Assembly: GCF_004297405.1 (NCBI RefSeq)
Contig: NZ_SCVC01000039.1
Location: 62,001 to 126,000, forward strand
From: Reyranella sp.
GTDB taxonomy: Bacteria > Pseudomonadota > Alphaproteobacteria > Reyranellales > Reyranellaceae
Length of the DNA: 64,000 nucleotides
Reading direction: 5' to 3'
Part shown: positions 34,031 through 43,070 of the stretch, piece after piece
Layout of the letters: each line of letters opens with the position of its first letter
How positions within the stretch are numbered: position 1 is the first letter of the stretch
Program-made: the position numbers and the translations under genes
The notes under the pieces: model-generated
What the model was told of the DNA's origin: nothing
The model's input: the letters and a program-made list of their open reading frames with translations, nothing else
Databases searched by the model: none

Positions 34031-35194
34031 ATGCAGCCGCTGTCGGGCGTGAGAGTTGTCGAGTTCTGCCAGGTTCTGGCAGGTCCCTATTGCGGCATGC
34101 TGCTGGCTGATCTCGGCGCCGAGGTGATCAAGGTCGAGCCGCCCGACGGCGACATGATGCGGCAATGGCCACCCATCACCGAAGGCGCCAACGGCGGCTA
34201 CAGCGAGAACTTCGCCTCGATCAACCGCAACAAGCGCTCGGTCGTACTCGATCTCAAGGATCCCGCACACAAGGCGGCGGCGCGCCAGCTCGTGCTGTCG
34301 GCCGACGTGGTGCTGGAGAACAACCGGCCCGGCGTGATGGATCGCCTGGGGCTCGGCTACGAGTCCTTTCGCGAAGAGAAGCCCGGCCTCGTCTATTGCT
34401 CGATCTCGGCATTCGGCCAGAGCGGCCCGCGTTCTGCGGAAGGTGGCTTCGACGTCACGGTGCAGGCGATGAGCGGTATCATGAGCGTGACCGGCGAGCC
34501 CGAGGGCGCCCCTGTGAAATGCGGCGTGCCGGTTTCCGACGTGGGCACCGGTCTCTATGCCGCCTTCACCATCGTCTCGGTTCTGCGTCGCGTGGCCGGT
34601 GGCGGGGCGGGCGCGCACATCGATGCGTCGATGCTGGGCTGCAGCCTCGGCATGGCGGCGCTGCAGACCAGCGAATTCTTCGGCACCGGCCGCGATCCCA
34701 AGAAGCTGGGTTCGGCGCATCCGCGCAACGCGCCCTATCAGGCTTTTAAGGCGGGCGATGGCTATTTCGTCATCGCCGCCGGCAACAACAAGCTCTGGGA
34801 GTCGGTGACCGAGGTCGTCGGCCGTCCCGATCTGCTGGCCGATGCGCGCTTCGCCACGACGCAACTGCGCGCTGCCAACCAGGTCGCCTTGAAGGATCTG
34901 CTCGAAGTCGAGTTCGCCAAGAAGGGCGTCGACCATTGGCTTGCCGCCTTCGAGAAGGCCGGCGTGCCGCAGGGCCGCATCAACAGCTACAGCCAGATCC
35001 TCGCCGACCCGCAGGTTCAGCACATGGGCTGGATCGAGGAGATGGCGCTGCCGTCCGGCGTGAAGACGCGGACCTTCGGCAGCCCGGTTCGCATTTCCGG
35101 CACCGATCTCGCCAAGCGGCGTGATCCGCCGGCACTCGGTGCCGATACCGAGTCGGTGTTCGGCACGTCTCTCGTGAGAAAGGCCGCGCAATGA
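34031..35194 (+). CDS. CaiB/BaiF (class III) CoA-transferase
   Basis: This 387-residue enzyme exchanges CoA between acids. The catalytic Asp170 lies in CGVPVSDVGTGLYAAF, and RVVEFCQVLAGPYCGMLLADLGAEVIKVE is the usual N-terminus. Its stop overlaps the start of a thiol dioxygenase (ATGA), so the two are translationally coupled. A class III CoA-transferase (Act) activates 3-sulfinopropionate in Variovorax/Advenella-type 3-mercaptopropionate degradation. The same job is plausible here, but other acids are possible from sequence alone. Confidence 0.9.
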   Translation: MQPLSGVRVVEFCQVLAGPYCGMLLADLGAEVIKVEPPDGDMMRQWPPITEGANGGYSENFASINRNKRSVVLDLKDPAHKAAARQLVLSADVVLENNRPGVMDRLGLGYESFREEKPGLVYCSISAFGQSGPRSAEGGFDVTVQAMSGIMSVTGEPEGAPVKCGVPVSDVGTGLYAAFTIVSVLRRVAGGGAGAHIDASMLGCSLGMAALQTSEFFGTGRDPKKLGSAHPRNAPYQAFKAGDGYFVIAAGNNKLWESVTEVVGRPDLLADARFATTQLRAANQVALKDLLEVEFAKKGVDHWLAAFEKAGVPQGRINSYSQILADPQVQHMGWIEEMALPSGVKTRTFGSPVRISGTDLAKRRDPPALGADTESVFGTSLVRKAAQ

Positions 35195-35802
35195 CCATCG
35201 ACCGTTTGCGCCGCTTCATCGGCGACATGACATCGCTCACCGGCGGCGCCTGGCAGGACAAGGACGAGGGGGCGATCGTCGAAGTCGGTGCCAAGCTGCT
35301 GGGCGAGCTGGTGAAGTATGACGACTGGCTGCCGGAAAGTGCTGCGAAGGTGCCGGCGCACGGCTATGCGCAGAACCTTCTGTGGTGCGATCCGTTCGAG
35401 CGCTTCTGCATCGTGAGCTTCGTCTGGGCGCCGAGCGCCAACACGCCGGTGCACGATCATCAGATGTGGGGACTGGTTGGCATGCTGCGCGGCTCGGAAA
35501 CCTCGCTCGCTTTCTCGCGCCATCCCGAGACCGGTGCATTGGTGCCGGGCAAGCTCACCAAGCTCGAACCCGGCGACGTCGAAGTGCTGGTGCCGGCCGT
35601 CGGCGATATCCATCAGGTCACCAACGCTTTCACCGATCGCGGCTCGATCAGCATCCATGTCTACGGTGGCAATATCGGCGCGGTGCGGCGGCACACGTTC
35701 GACGTGAAGACGGGCGATCCCAACCTGTTCGTCTCGGGTTACACCAACCGCGAGCAGCCCAACATCTGGGACCGTTCCGCCGAGGTCCGCGCCGCCGGTT
35801 GA
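35191..35802 (+). CDS. Cysteine dioxygenase family protein, Gln-type (3-mercaptopropionate dioxygenase-like)
   Basis: This 203-residue cupin would oxidise a small thiol to its sulfinic acid with Fe(II) and O2. Predicted iron ligands are His88, His90 (TPVHDHQMWG) and His141. Ser154-x-His156-x-Tyr158 (SIHVY) matches the second-sphere triad. Gln61 (YAQNLLW) stands where mammalian cysteine dioxygenase has Arg, which is the mark of bacterial 3-mercaptopropionate dioxygenases with broader thiol use. Coupled to the CoA-transferase by ATGA; a VOC gene follows 17 bases later. Confidence 0.88.
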   Translation: MTIDRLRRFIGDMTSLTGGAWQDKDEGAIVEVGAKLLGELVKYDDWLPESAAKVPAHGYAQNLLWCDPFERFCIVSFVWAPSANTPVHDHQMWGLVGMLRGSETSLAFSRHPETGALVPGKLTKLEPGDVEVLVPAVGDIHQVTNAFTDRGSISIHVYGGNIGAVRRHTFDVKTGDPNLFVSGYTNREQPNIWDRSAEVRAAG

Positions 35803-35819
35803 CCGCGCGAGGCAGCGCC

Positions 35820-36185
35820 ATGCACGTGAAGTTCGCCGAGCTGGCTGTCTTCGATCAGGACCGAGCGCTGGCGTTCTACAGGCAGATGATTGGCGGTGAG
35901 GCCGTGACCGACAAGCCCTATGGCGAGGGCGGCTGGCGCTGGCTCGAGATCGCACTGCCGGGTGCGCAGACACGTCTGCTCTTTTCACGACGCGCCGATG
36001 AAAGCCCATCCGACACTCCTTCGCTGGTACTGGTGGAGGCGAATGTCCGCGGCATGATCGAGCGGCTTCGCGCCAAGGGTGTCGAGATCATCACCGATGC
36101 GCGGGAAGCGCCGTGGGCGCCGGGCACGGTCTTCGCAGAATTCCGCGATAGCGAAGGCAACAGAATCGTCGTCAGTTCGACATAA
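35820..36185 (+). CDS. VOC (glyoxalase/bleomycin resistance) family protein
   Basis: This 121-residue protein has one glyoxalase-type beta-alpha-beta-beta-beta pair: VKFAELAVFDQDRALAFYRQ, then WLEIALPGAQTRLLF, and finally FAEFRDSEGNRIVV, whose Glu is a typical metal ligand. The first usual His is replaced (LAVFD), so metal-dependent activity is uncertain. It follows the thiol dioxygenase closely and may belong to the same unit. Confidence 0.82.
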   Translation: MHVKFAELAVFDQDRALAFYRQMIGGEAVTDKPYGEGGWRWLEIALPGAQTRLLFSRRADESPSDTPSLVLVEANVRGMIERLRAKGVEIITDAREAPWAPGTVFAEFRDSEGNRIVVSST

Positions 36186-36293
36186 GGACGCAGGTTCCTT
36201 CTCTGCGACCGATTGCGTTCGCGTACCGGTACGGCTCCCTTGACCCATCGCGTTGGTGGCACGCACTGTCGCGGTAACAAAGGGAGGGAAGGC

Positions 36294-37265
36294 ATGATGC
36301 ACCGTAGAACCGTGTTGCGTAGCGGCACCGCATTGGCGGCAATGACAGTAGCTGCGCCTGCCATTGCACAATCGAGCAAGTGGCCGAGCCGCGAGATTTC
36401 GCTGATCAATCCCAACGCGCCGGGCGCCTCCACGGATCTTACTGCGCGCATCATTGCGCAGGCGCTGGAGAAGCGGCTGAACGCCACGGTCATCGTCAAG
36501 AACGTCGTGGGCGGCGCCGGCGCCCTCGGGCCGACGACGCTCGCGCAATCGACTCCGGATGGCCACACGATCGGCCTGGTGGCGATCTCCAGCCATATCG
36601 CCGTCCCCAACATGATGAATGTCAGCTACGAGCCGTGGAAGGCGTTCGACATCATTGGTCAGGTCGCCGCCCTTCGCTATGGCGTCGGCGCGCGCGCCGA
36701 TGGTCCGATCAAGTCGATCGACGATCTGATCGCCCAGGGCAAGCAGAAGCAGCTCACCTACAGCTCCAACAACGTGACCAACGTCGTGGCGATGTTCCAG
36801 CTCGCCAAGCTGACCGGCGCCAAGTTCCGCTGGGTCGTCTTCCCGGGCGGCGTCGAGTCGGTCACGGCGGCGATCGGCGGCCATGTCGACGCGGTCATCC
36901 AGACCGTCACCGAAATGAGGCCGCAGATCGAGGCCGGTAAGCTGCGCTTCCTCGCTTCGGCGGCGGAGGCACGCTGGCCCGACTATCCGGACGTGAAGAC
37001 CCTACGCGAGCTCGGCTACAACGCCGTCACCAACGGTCCGTTCGGCTACGCTTTCCCGGTGGGCGTCGATCCGGCGATCAAGGAGCGGATGGACAAGGCG
37101 CTGGCCGACGTGATGAAGGACGAGGCAGTGACCAGCCAGATCACCAAGCTCGGCATTCAGGCGATCTATCGCAACGGCAAGGACTATGCCGCGCTCCTGA
37201 AGTCGCTTGAGACTGAGCTCGTGCCGATCCTGAAGGAAACCGGCATGGCGAAGAAGCCGGCATGA
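36294..37265 (+). CDS. Tripartite tricarboxylate transporter substrate-binding protein (TctC/Bug)
   Basis: This periplasmic receptor of 323 residues is the binding subunit of the adjacent TctAB importer. The signal peptide MHRRTVLRSGTALAAMTVAAPAIAQ has paired Arg. WPSREISLINPNAPGASTDL and the later TVIVKNVVGGAGALGPTTLAQ are Bug-family features. GGGAGG lies six bases before the ATG. It overlaps tctB by 4 bases (ATGA). The ligand is probably a carboxylate; a sulfur-containing acid fits the upstream genes but is an inference. Confidence 0.93.
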   Translation: MMHRRTVLRSGTALAAMTVAAPAIAQSSKWPSREISLINPNAPGASTDLTARIIAQALEKRLNATVIVKNVVGGAGALGPTTLAQSTPDGHTIGLVAISSHIAVPNMMNVSYEPWKAFDIIGQVAALRYGVGARADGPIKSIDDLIAQGKQKQLTYSSNNVTNVVAMFQLAKLTGAKFRWVVFPGGVESVTAAIGGHVDAVIQTVTEMRPQIEAGKLRFLASAAEARWPDYPDVKTLRELGYNAVTNGPFGYAFPVGVDPAIKERMDKALADVMKDEAVTSQITKLGIQAIYRNGKDYAALLKSLETELVPILKETGMAKKPA

Positions 37266-37759
37266 GCCGGCTGAGCGGGACGCGGATCGCCACGCTCGGG
37301 TTGCTGGCGGCCGCACTGGTCGGCCTCTGGCAGTCCCTGCGGCTCGATAGCTGGGGCTTTGACGGGCCGGGGCCGGGATTCTTCCCGACCCTAGTGGCCG
37401 GCGTCTGCGTCGTGCTCGCCGTGATCGTTTTCTTTTCGCCCGGCCGCGCCGGTGTCACCGAGGAGGGTGACACCGACGACGTGCCGAAGGACCCCTCTGC
37501 AGGCACAGGCAATACCTTCGCGATCTATGTCGCCTCGTTCGCGGTGCTGGCGCTCGGCACTGCCTTCGCCGGGTTCTTCGTCACGATCGTTGCCGTGACG
37601 GTGCTGATCATGCGCTTCGCCGAGCGGCGATCGTGGGTGGCGGCAGTGGGCTACGGCGTCGCTTGTGCGGCCATCGGCCTGGTCTGCTTCGGTTGGCTGC
37701 TGCGCGTCGACCTGCCGGAAGGTCCGATAGAGCGCGCTTTCTATACCCTCGTGCGCTGA
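37262..37759 (+). CDS. Tripartite tricarboxylate transporter small membrane protein TctB
   Basis: This 165-residue protein has about four membrane segments and a charged loop near residues 62-80. LRLDSWGFDGPGPGFFPTLVAG is the typical start of TctB proteins. It lies between the receptor gene (ATGA overlap) and tctA (13-base gap). Confidence 0.92.
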   Translation: MSRLSGTRIATLGLLAAALVGLWQSLRLDSWGFDGPGPGFFPTLVAGVCVVLAVIVFFSPGRAGVTEEGDTDDVPKDPSAGTGNTFAIYVASFAVLALGTAFAGFFVTIVAVTVLIMRFAERRSWVAAVGYGVACAAIGLVCFGWLLRVDLPEGPIERAFYTLVR

Positions 37760-37772
37760 TCGAGGCCGTCTC

Positions 37773-39257
37773 ATGGAAGCCCTGCTCGACGGCTTTGTCG
37801 TCACCCTGAGCCTCGACAATCTGTTCTACTGCTTCGTCGGCGTGCTGCTGGGAACCGTCGTCGGCATCCTGCCCGGCCTGGGGCCGCTCACGACCATCGC
37901 CATCCTGCTGCCCATCACCTTCAAGATGGAGGTGACGTCGGCGATCATCATGCTGTCGGGCATCTATTACGGCGTTGCCTACGGTGGCACCGTGACGTCG
38001 GTGTTGATGCGCATCCCGGGTGAGGCCTCATCGGTCGTCACCTGTCTCGACGGCTACGAGATGGCGCGCAAGGGCCGCGCTGGTGCGGCACTGGGTATCG
38101 CGGGCTTCGGCTCCTTCTTTGCCGGCACCGTGGGTGTCATTGGCATCACCTTCCTGTCGCCGCCGCTCGCCAAGCTGGTGCTGGCGTTCGGTCCAGCCGA
38201 ATACGCGATGCTCATGCTCGCGGGCCTCACCATGGTCACCTACATGTCGAGCGGTTCGCTGCCGCGCGCCCTGTTGATGGCGGCGTTCGGTCTGCTGCTC
38301 GGTACGGTCGGCAGCGACCCGCTCAACATGACGCCGCGGCTCACCTTCGGGATCCTGGCGCTGGGTGATGGCGTCAACCTGGTGCCGCTGGCGATCGGCC
38401 TGTTCGGCTTGTCGGAAGTGCTGTTCATGGCGCGGCAAAGGCCCGAGGACATGAAGATCCTGCCGCCGCCGTCGCGCCTGCTCGGCTTCCTGCCGTCGCG
38501 CGAGGAGGCCAAGCGGTCGGTCGGACCGGTGGCGCGCGGCACGGTGATGGGCTTTCTCGTCGGCCTTCTACCCGGTGGCGGCGCGGTGCTGGCCTCGTTC
38601 CTGTCCTATGGCATGGAGCGCAAGCTCTCCAAGAATCCCGAGGAATTCGGCAAGGGTGCCGTCGAGGGTGTGGCCGGGCCGGAGTCCGCCAACAATGCCG
38701 GCACTGCCGGCGCCTTCGTGCCGCTCCTCTGCATGGGCATTCCCGCCAATGCCATCACGGCGCTGCTGCTGGGCGCCTTCATCATCCACGGCGTCGTGCC
38801 GGGACCGACCATTCTCGAACGCCAGCCGCAGGTTTTCTGGGGCGTGGTCGCCAGCATGTATATCGGCAACGTGATGCTGCTGATCCTGAACCTGCCGCTG
38901 ATCGGCCTGTTCGTGCGCATCCTCGAGATCCCGCGCGCCTATCTGACACCCATGATCCTCGCGGTCTGTCTGATCGGCGTCTATTCGTCGAGCGGCAATC
39001 CCGCCGACGTGCTGATTGCCGTGGTGTTCGGTTTCGTGGGCTACGGCCTGCGCCGCTACGGCTTCGACCTCGGCATCGTGATCCTGGCCTATGTGCTGGG
39101 GCCGATCTTCGAGCGCTCGGTGCGCCAATCGCTGGCGATCTCCGACGGCGACCCGTCGATCTTTCTGCACAGCTACCTGTCGACCGGCTTCGCGATCGTC
39201 GCGGCCGCGCTGCTGATCGCCGGGCTCTGGCCAAAGAAAAAGGCGCGGCCCGCCTGA
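37773..39257 (+). CDS. Tripartite tricarboxylate transporter large permease TctA
   Basis: This 494-residue integral membrane protein has about 11-12 hydrophobic segments and completes the TctCBA importer. Signatures: LGTVVGILPGLGPLTTIAILLPITF in part and GTVMGFLVGLLPGGGAVLASFLSY, the paired glycine/proline motifs of the two repeats. It ends KKKARPA inside a hairpin that terminates the opposite strand. Confidence 0.95.
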   Translation: MEALLDGFVVTLSLDNLFYCFVGVLLGTVVGILPGLGPLTTIAILLPITFKMEVTSAIIMLSGIYYGVAYGGTVTSVLMRIPGEASSVVTCLDGYEMARKGRAGAALGIAGFGSFFAGTVGVIGITFLSPPLAKLVLAFGPAEYAMLMLAGLTMVTYMSSGSLPRALLMAAFGLLLGTVGSDPLNMTPRLTFGILALGDGVNLVPLAIGLFGLSEVLFMARQRPEDMKILPPPSRLLGFLPSREEAKRSVGPVARGTVMGFLVGLLPGGGAVLASFLSYGMERKLSKNPEEFGKGAVEGVAGPESANNAGTAGAFVPLLCMGIPANAITALLLGAFIIHGVVPGPTILERQPQVFWGVVASMYIGNVMLLILNLPLIGLFVRILEIPRAYLTPMILAVCLIGVYSSSGNPADVLIAVVFGFVGYGLRRYGFDLGIVILAYVLGPIFERSVRQSLAISDGDPSIFLHSYLSTGFAIVAAALLIAGLWPKKKARPA

Positions 39258-39271
39258 GCGGCCCGCGCCTT
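39230..39271 (-). terminator. Terminator of the cupin gene, embedded in the 3' end of tctA
   Basis: On the minus strand AAGGCGCGG...CCGCGCCTT forms a 9-bp stem (39240-39271), extended inward, followed by TTTTTCTTT. It overlaps the last codons of tctA; the T-run encodes its Lys-Lys-Lys tail. Confidence 0.8.
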
Positions 39272-39297
39272 CGTCTCGTTCGCCGTTCCGCGAAAGC

Positions 39298-39762
39298 TTA
39301 GTGCTTGTGCGGATGCGGGTGGGTTGGATCGACCCAGTAGACCTCTTCGACCTTCTCGGCCGGAGTGATGTCGATGTTGATCGCCACCGCCTCGTTGTCG
39401 GAACGGACCAGCACACATTCCAGCGGCTCGGTCTCGGAGGCATTGATCTCCTGGTGCGGCACGTAGGGCGGCACGTAGATGAAGTCGCCGGGACCCGCCT
39501 CGGCGGTGAATTGGAGCTGGTCGCCCCAGCGCATGCGCGCACGGCCCTTCACGACGTAGATCACGCTTTCGAGGTGACCGTGATGATGCGCGCCCGTCTT
39601 GGCGTGGGCGTGGATGGTCACCGTACCGGCCCACAGCTTCTGGGCGCCGACGCGGGCGAAATTGATGGCCGCAGCGCGGTTCATGCCCGGGGTCTGGGCC
39701 GTGTTGGTGTCGAGGGAGCCTGCGGGGATGACCCGCACGCCGTCATGCTTCCAGTCGGTCAT
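39298..39762 (-). CDS. Cupin domain protein
   Basis: This protein of 154 residues is a single cupin with a metal site: HAKTGAHHHGHLESVIYV supplies several His, then GDFIYVPPYVPHQEIN gives the last His. It ends in a His-rich tail (DPTHPHPHKH). I prefer MTDWKHDG (39762) to an ATG three codons earlier. Similar proteins are annotated as cupin of unknown function. It is divergent from the moaB-like gene and convergent with tctA. Confidence 0.87.
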   Translation of the reverse strand: MTDWKHDGVRVIPAGSLDTNTAQTPGMNRAAAINFARVGAQKLWAGTVTIHAHAKTGAHHHGHLESVIYVVKGRARMRWGDQLQFTAEAGPGDFIYVPPYVPHQEINASETEPLECVLVRSDNEAVAINIDITPAEKVEEVYWVDPTHPHPHKH

Positions 39763-39820
39763 AGCTCCCATCTAGGCTCGCCGGCTCGCCTCGACAAGCG
39801 AGGAAAGATAGAATGTTCGC

Positions 39821-40369
39821 ATGAACAGGATTGATGAGACGAAGCCCTTCAAGCCGGTGAACATCGCCGTGCTGACGGTGTCCGACACGAGGACGCTGGA
39901 GACCGACAAGTCGGGCGACACCCTGGTCGAGCGCATCGCACGCGACGGCCATGTCCTGGTCGATCGCGCGATCGTCACGGACGATATTGCCGTGATCCGC
40001 GCCCAGGTGAAGAAATGGATCGACGATCCCAAGATCGAGGCTGTGATCACGACAGGTGGCACCGGGGTCACCGGCCGCGACGTGACGCCCGAGGCGCTGG
40101 AGGCTCTGTTCGAGAAGCGCATCGAAGGTTTCGGCGAGACCTTCCGTTGGATCAGCTTCCAGAAGATCGGCACTTCGACCATGCAGTCGCGTGCCGTCGC
40201 GGGTGTGGCCAATGCCACCTACATCTTCGCGCTGCCCGGCTCGACCGGCGCCTGCAAAGACGGCTGGGACGACATCTTGCGCCAGCAACTCGACATCCGC
40301 TTCCGGCCCTGCAACTTCGCCGAGCTGATGCCGCGCCTCAACGAAGGCAAGATGCCGCGGAGTGGCTGA
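39821..40369 (+). CDS. moaB: Molybdenum cofactor biosynthesis protein B
   Basis: This 182-residue MogA/MoaB-fold protein binds molybdopterin or its adenylylated form. NIAVLTVSDTRTLETDKSG and TTGGTGVTGRDVTPEAL are the family motifs, with IFALPGSTGACKDGW near the end. It overlaps the phosphotransferase gene by 8 bases. Other moa genes are not in the window. Confidence 0.93.
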   Translation: MNRIDETKPFKPVNIAVLTVSDTRTLETDKSGDTLVERIARDGHVLVDRAIVTDDIAVIRAQVKKWIDDPKIEAVITTGGTGVTGRDVTPEALEALFEKRIEGFGETFRWISFQKIGTSTMQSRAVAGVANATYIFALPGSTGACKDGWDDILRQQLDIRFRPCNFAELMPRLNEGKMPRSG

Positions 40370-41348
40370 CCTTCTCGACGCCATCCGCAATGGCGAGACA
40401 CTGCCGGCGACAGGCACGGCACACGGGCATGTGCGTCTGGCCAACGGATTGTTGGCGCGGATTGCCTATGCGCATGACGGTGATCCTGCGGCGACAGGAC
40501 GCCTCGCCACTCAAGCCGAGGCCTTTCGCCATCTCGCGCCGGCGGGGCGTACGCCGAAGCTACACAATATCGTCGAGCCGCAGCCGGGATTGCCCGGCGG
40601 TGCGTTGATCATCGACTTCGTCGAGGGTCGACCGCCGCGTTTGCCGGACGATCTGACGGCCCTGGCCGATACTCTGGTGCGCCTTCATTCCCTGTCGTTG
40701 CCGGTGGCAAGCTCGCTTATCCCGCGTCAGAAGAATCCCTTTCTCGAAACGCTCGAAGCCGTCGAGCTGAATGCCATGCGGTTTCTCGACAAGGCCGTGC
40801 CGGACTCAGGCGCGCGCGCCGAGATCGCCGAGGAGCTGCGCCTTATGCGAGGCATCGCGCTGGCCTTCGCGCAGCGCAAGCAACCGCTATCGATCGCGCT
40901 CGCCGATACCCATCCCGGCAACTTCATCATCGACGCGGCAGGGCTCGCCTGGTTCGTCGATCTCGAGAAGGTCCATGTCGGCTCACCAGCGATCGATCTC
41001 GCGCACGCAACGCTTGCCACTTCGACCTTGTGGCATCCCGACATCGGCAAGCTGCTGTCGCGCGACGAGGTGCAGCGCTTCTACGCTCTCTATCTCGACG
41101 AGGTCGGAAAGAAGCGTGCTGCCGAATTGCAGCCGTGGCTGCTGCCGATGCGTCGGTTGACGTGGCTACGCACGACCTTGTTCATGGCGCGCTGGCGCGT
41201 TCAGACCCGCAGCCCGCGCGACTCGTCTGATCCTGCTCAATGGAGCGACGCGGGACTGGAACCCCGCATGAAGGCGCATATCGATGCCGCCATCGATCGC
41301 TGCTTCGACCGTGACTTCGTTCGCGCGGTCAGGGCCGAATGGCTATAG
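40362..41348 (+). CDS. Phosphotransferase (APH/choline kinase-like) protein
   Basis: This 328-residue protein has the kinase-like fold. The catalytic region is SIALADTHPGNFIID and the metal-binding Asp is in LAWFVDLEKVHVG. It resembles proteins annotated as aminoglycoside phosphotransferase, whose substrates are usually unknown. The start is a GTG inside the moaB end, so coupling to moaB is likely. Its stop overlaps the convergent GNAT gene by 6 bases. Confidence 0.8.
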   Translation: MADLLDAIRNGETLPATGTAHGHVRLANGLLARIAYAHDGDPAATGRLATQAEAFRHLAPAGRTPKLHNIVEPQPGLPGGALIIDFVEGRPPRLPDDLTALADTLVRLHSLSLPVASSLIPRQKNPFLETLEAVELNAMRFLDKAVPDSGARAEIAEELRLMRGIALAFAQRKQPLSIALADTHPGNFIIDAAGLAWFVDLEKVHVGSPAIDLAHATLATSTLWHPDIGKLLSRDEVQRFYALYLDEVGKKRAAELQPWLLPMRRLTWLRTTLFMARWRVQTRSPRDSSDPAQWSDAGLEPRMKAHIDAAIDRCFDRDFVRAVRAEWL

Positions 41349-41813
41349 CGGCTTCACCAGCCGGATGGTCTCGGGCTTGAAGCCACCGCTGGTGTAGAAG
41401 TCGATCGCCCGCTTGTTGTCGGCATAGACGTCGAGGCTGAGGAAACGATAGCCGCAGCCGCGCGCCCAGGTTTCGGCCTCTGCCATCAACAGGCGTGCGA
41501 CGCCCGACCCTTCGGCTTCTTTCCCCAGGGCCAGCAGCGAGACGTAACCGCAGGGTTCGTCGGTGACGCCGTCCTTGCCGGGTCGCATATGGATGTAGCC
41601 GAGCCGTCGCCCGTCCGGGGACCAGGCGATCAACGTCCTTGAGCCTTCCAACGCGGTGGCTGCGAAGGTCGACGACATATAGCGATCCTGGAAGCCTTCC
41701 ATGGCTTCTATTGTGTGCCAGGCCGGTCCCGGGACATTCGCCAGACGTGGCGACAGGCTGGTCACGAAATCCATGTCGGTGGGCTCGGCGAGCCTGATCT
41801 CGATGCCTGACAT
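41343..41813 (-). CDS. GNAT family N-acetyltransferase
   Basis: This 156-residue protein has the GNAT core. VSLLALGKEAEGSGVARLLMAEAETWA is the acetyl-CoA-binding motif A, in a degenerate form of QxxGxG/A. LSLDVYADNKRAIDFYTSGGF is motif B. It could acetylate a small amine or a protein N-terminus; the substrate is unknown. The start ATG 41813 begins MSGIEIRLAEP. Confidence 0.86.
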   Translation of the reverse strand: MSGIEIRLAEPTDMDFVTSLSPRLANVPGPAWHTIEAMEGFQDRYMSSTFAATALEGSRTLIAWSPDGRRLGYIHMRPGKDGVTDEPCGYVSLLALGKEAEGSGVARLLMAEAETWARGCGYRFLSLDVYADNKRAIDFYTSGGFKPETIRLVKPL

Positions 41814-41912
41814 TTCTGACGCTCGTCGAACGGGAAAGGGGCGGGAGCTATATCCCGATCTTGTGGCACAACAACCGTTGACTCGTTCCTGTTTTGTTCT
41901 AAGAGTCGGCCC

Positions 41913-43070
41913 ATGAGGCCGAAGGTTCCCCCCGACTATCCGGACGATGCGATCCCCGAGCCCGTGCACAAAGGCCGTGGTGCGCTGTCGAACGAGTCCA
42001 GCCGCTATGACAGCGAGAAGCGGATTCGAACGACCGACGGATGGGAACACGAGGCGTCGTCCGATCCGTCGGACGACGACGATCTGCCGCCACTGCGCAC
42101 GACGCTGACACGCGATGCCACGCGCACCATCCTGGCGCGCAACACTTCGCCCGACGTGCCGTTCGACCGCTCGATCAATCCCTATCGCGGCTGCGAGCAC
42201 GGCTGCATCTACTGCTTCGCGCGGCCGACGCACGCTTACCTTGGCCTGTCGCCCGGCCTCGACTTCGAGACCAAGATTCTCTTCAAGCCGGAAGCGGCCA
42301 AGCTGCTGATGGCGGAACTGGCGTCGCCCAAGTATCGCTGCGACGTGGTGGCTATGGGCACCAACACCGATCCCTATCAGCCGGTCGAACGTGACCTCAA
42401 GGTGACGCGCCAGATACTGCGGGTGCTCAGCGACTTCAACAATCCGGTGGGCATCGTCACCAAGAACCACCTGATCACGCGCGACATCGACATTCTGGCC
42501 GACATGGCCAAGCGCAATCTCGCCGAGGTCTTCCTGTCGGTGACGACGCTCGACCGTGATCTCGCGCGCGCGATGGAGCCGCGGGCCTCGACGCCGCAGA
42601 AAAGGCTCGATGCCATCCGGGCGCTGTCGGCCGCCGGCATCCCGACGGGCGTCATGAGCGCGCCGATGATCCCGGGCCTCAACGATCACGAGATGGAATC
42701 CATTCTCGATGCTGCGCACGAGGCCGGCGCCACGCGGGCGGGCTACACGGTTCTGCGTCTGCCGCTCGAGATCAAGGATCTGTTCGAAGAGTGGCTGCGC
42801 CTCAACCGGCCGGATCGTGCCGAGCGCGTGTTGTCGCTGGTCCGTCAGATGCGTGGCGGGGCGCTCTATCAGGCCGAGTTCGGCACACGCATGAGAGGCG
42901 AGGGGCCGATTGCCCAGCTCCTCAGCGCCCGCTTTACGGCGGCGGTGAAGCGGCTGGAGCTCAACCGCGTCCGCTACCGCCTCGACACGCTGCGCTTCGC
43001 CGTGCCGGACTCCGCGCGAACCGCGCTGGTCGACGCCAAGCGCGACGCCCGGCAGATGCGACTGTTCTAG
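41913..43070 (+). CDS. PA0069-family radical SAM protein
   Basis: This 385-residue protein has the radical SAM cluster motif CxxxCxxC in NPYRGCEHGCIYCFARPTH, followed by YLGLSPGLDFETKI. It matches the PA0069 / SplB-like family of unknown function common in proteobacteria. VLSDFNNPVGIVTKN and GAPMIPGLNDHE-type barrel strands continue the core. Its stop overlaps the convergent nucleotidyltransferase gene by 4 bases. Confidence 0.92.
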   Translation: MRPKVPPDYPDDAIPEPVHKGRGALSNESSRYDSEKRIRTTDGWEHEASSDPSDDDDLPPLRTTLTRDATRTILARNTSPDVPFDRSINPYRGCEHGCIYCFARPTHAYLGLSPGLDFETKILFKPEAAKLLMAELASPKYRCDVVAMGTNTDPYQPVERDLKVTRQILRVLSDFNNPVGIVTKNHLITRDIDILADMAKRNLAEVFLSVTTLDRDLARAMEPRASTPQKRLDAIRALSAAGIPTGVMSAPMIPGLNDHEMESILDAAHEAGATRAGYTVLRLPLEIKDLFEEWLRLNRPDRAERVLSLVRQMRGGALYQAEFGTRMRGEGPIAQLLSARFTAAVKRLELNRVRYRLDTLRFAVPDSARTALVDAKRDARQMRLF

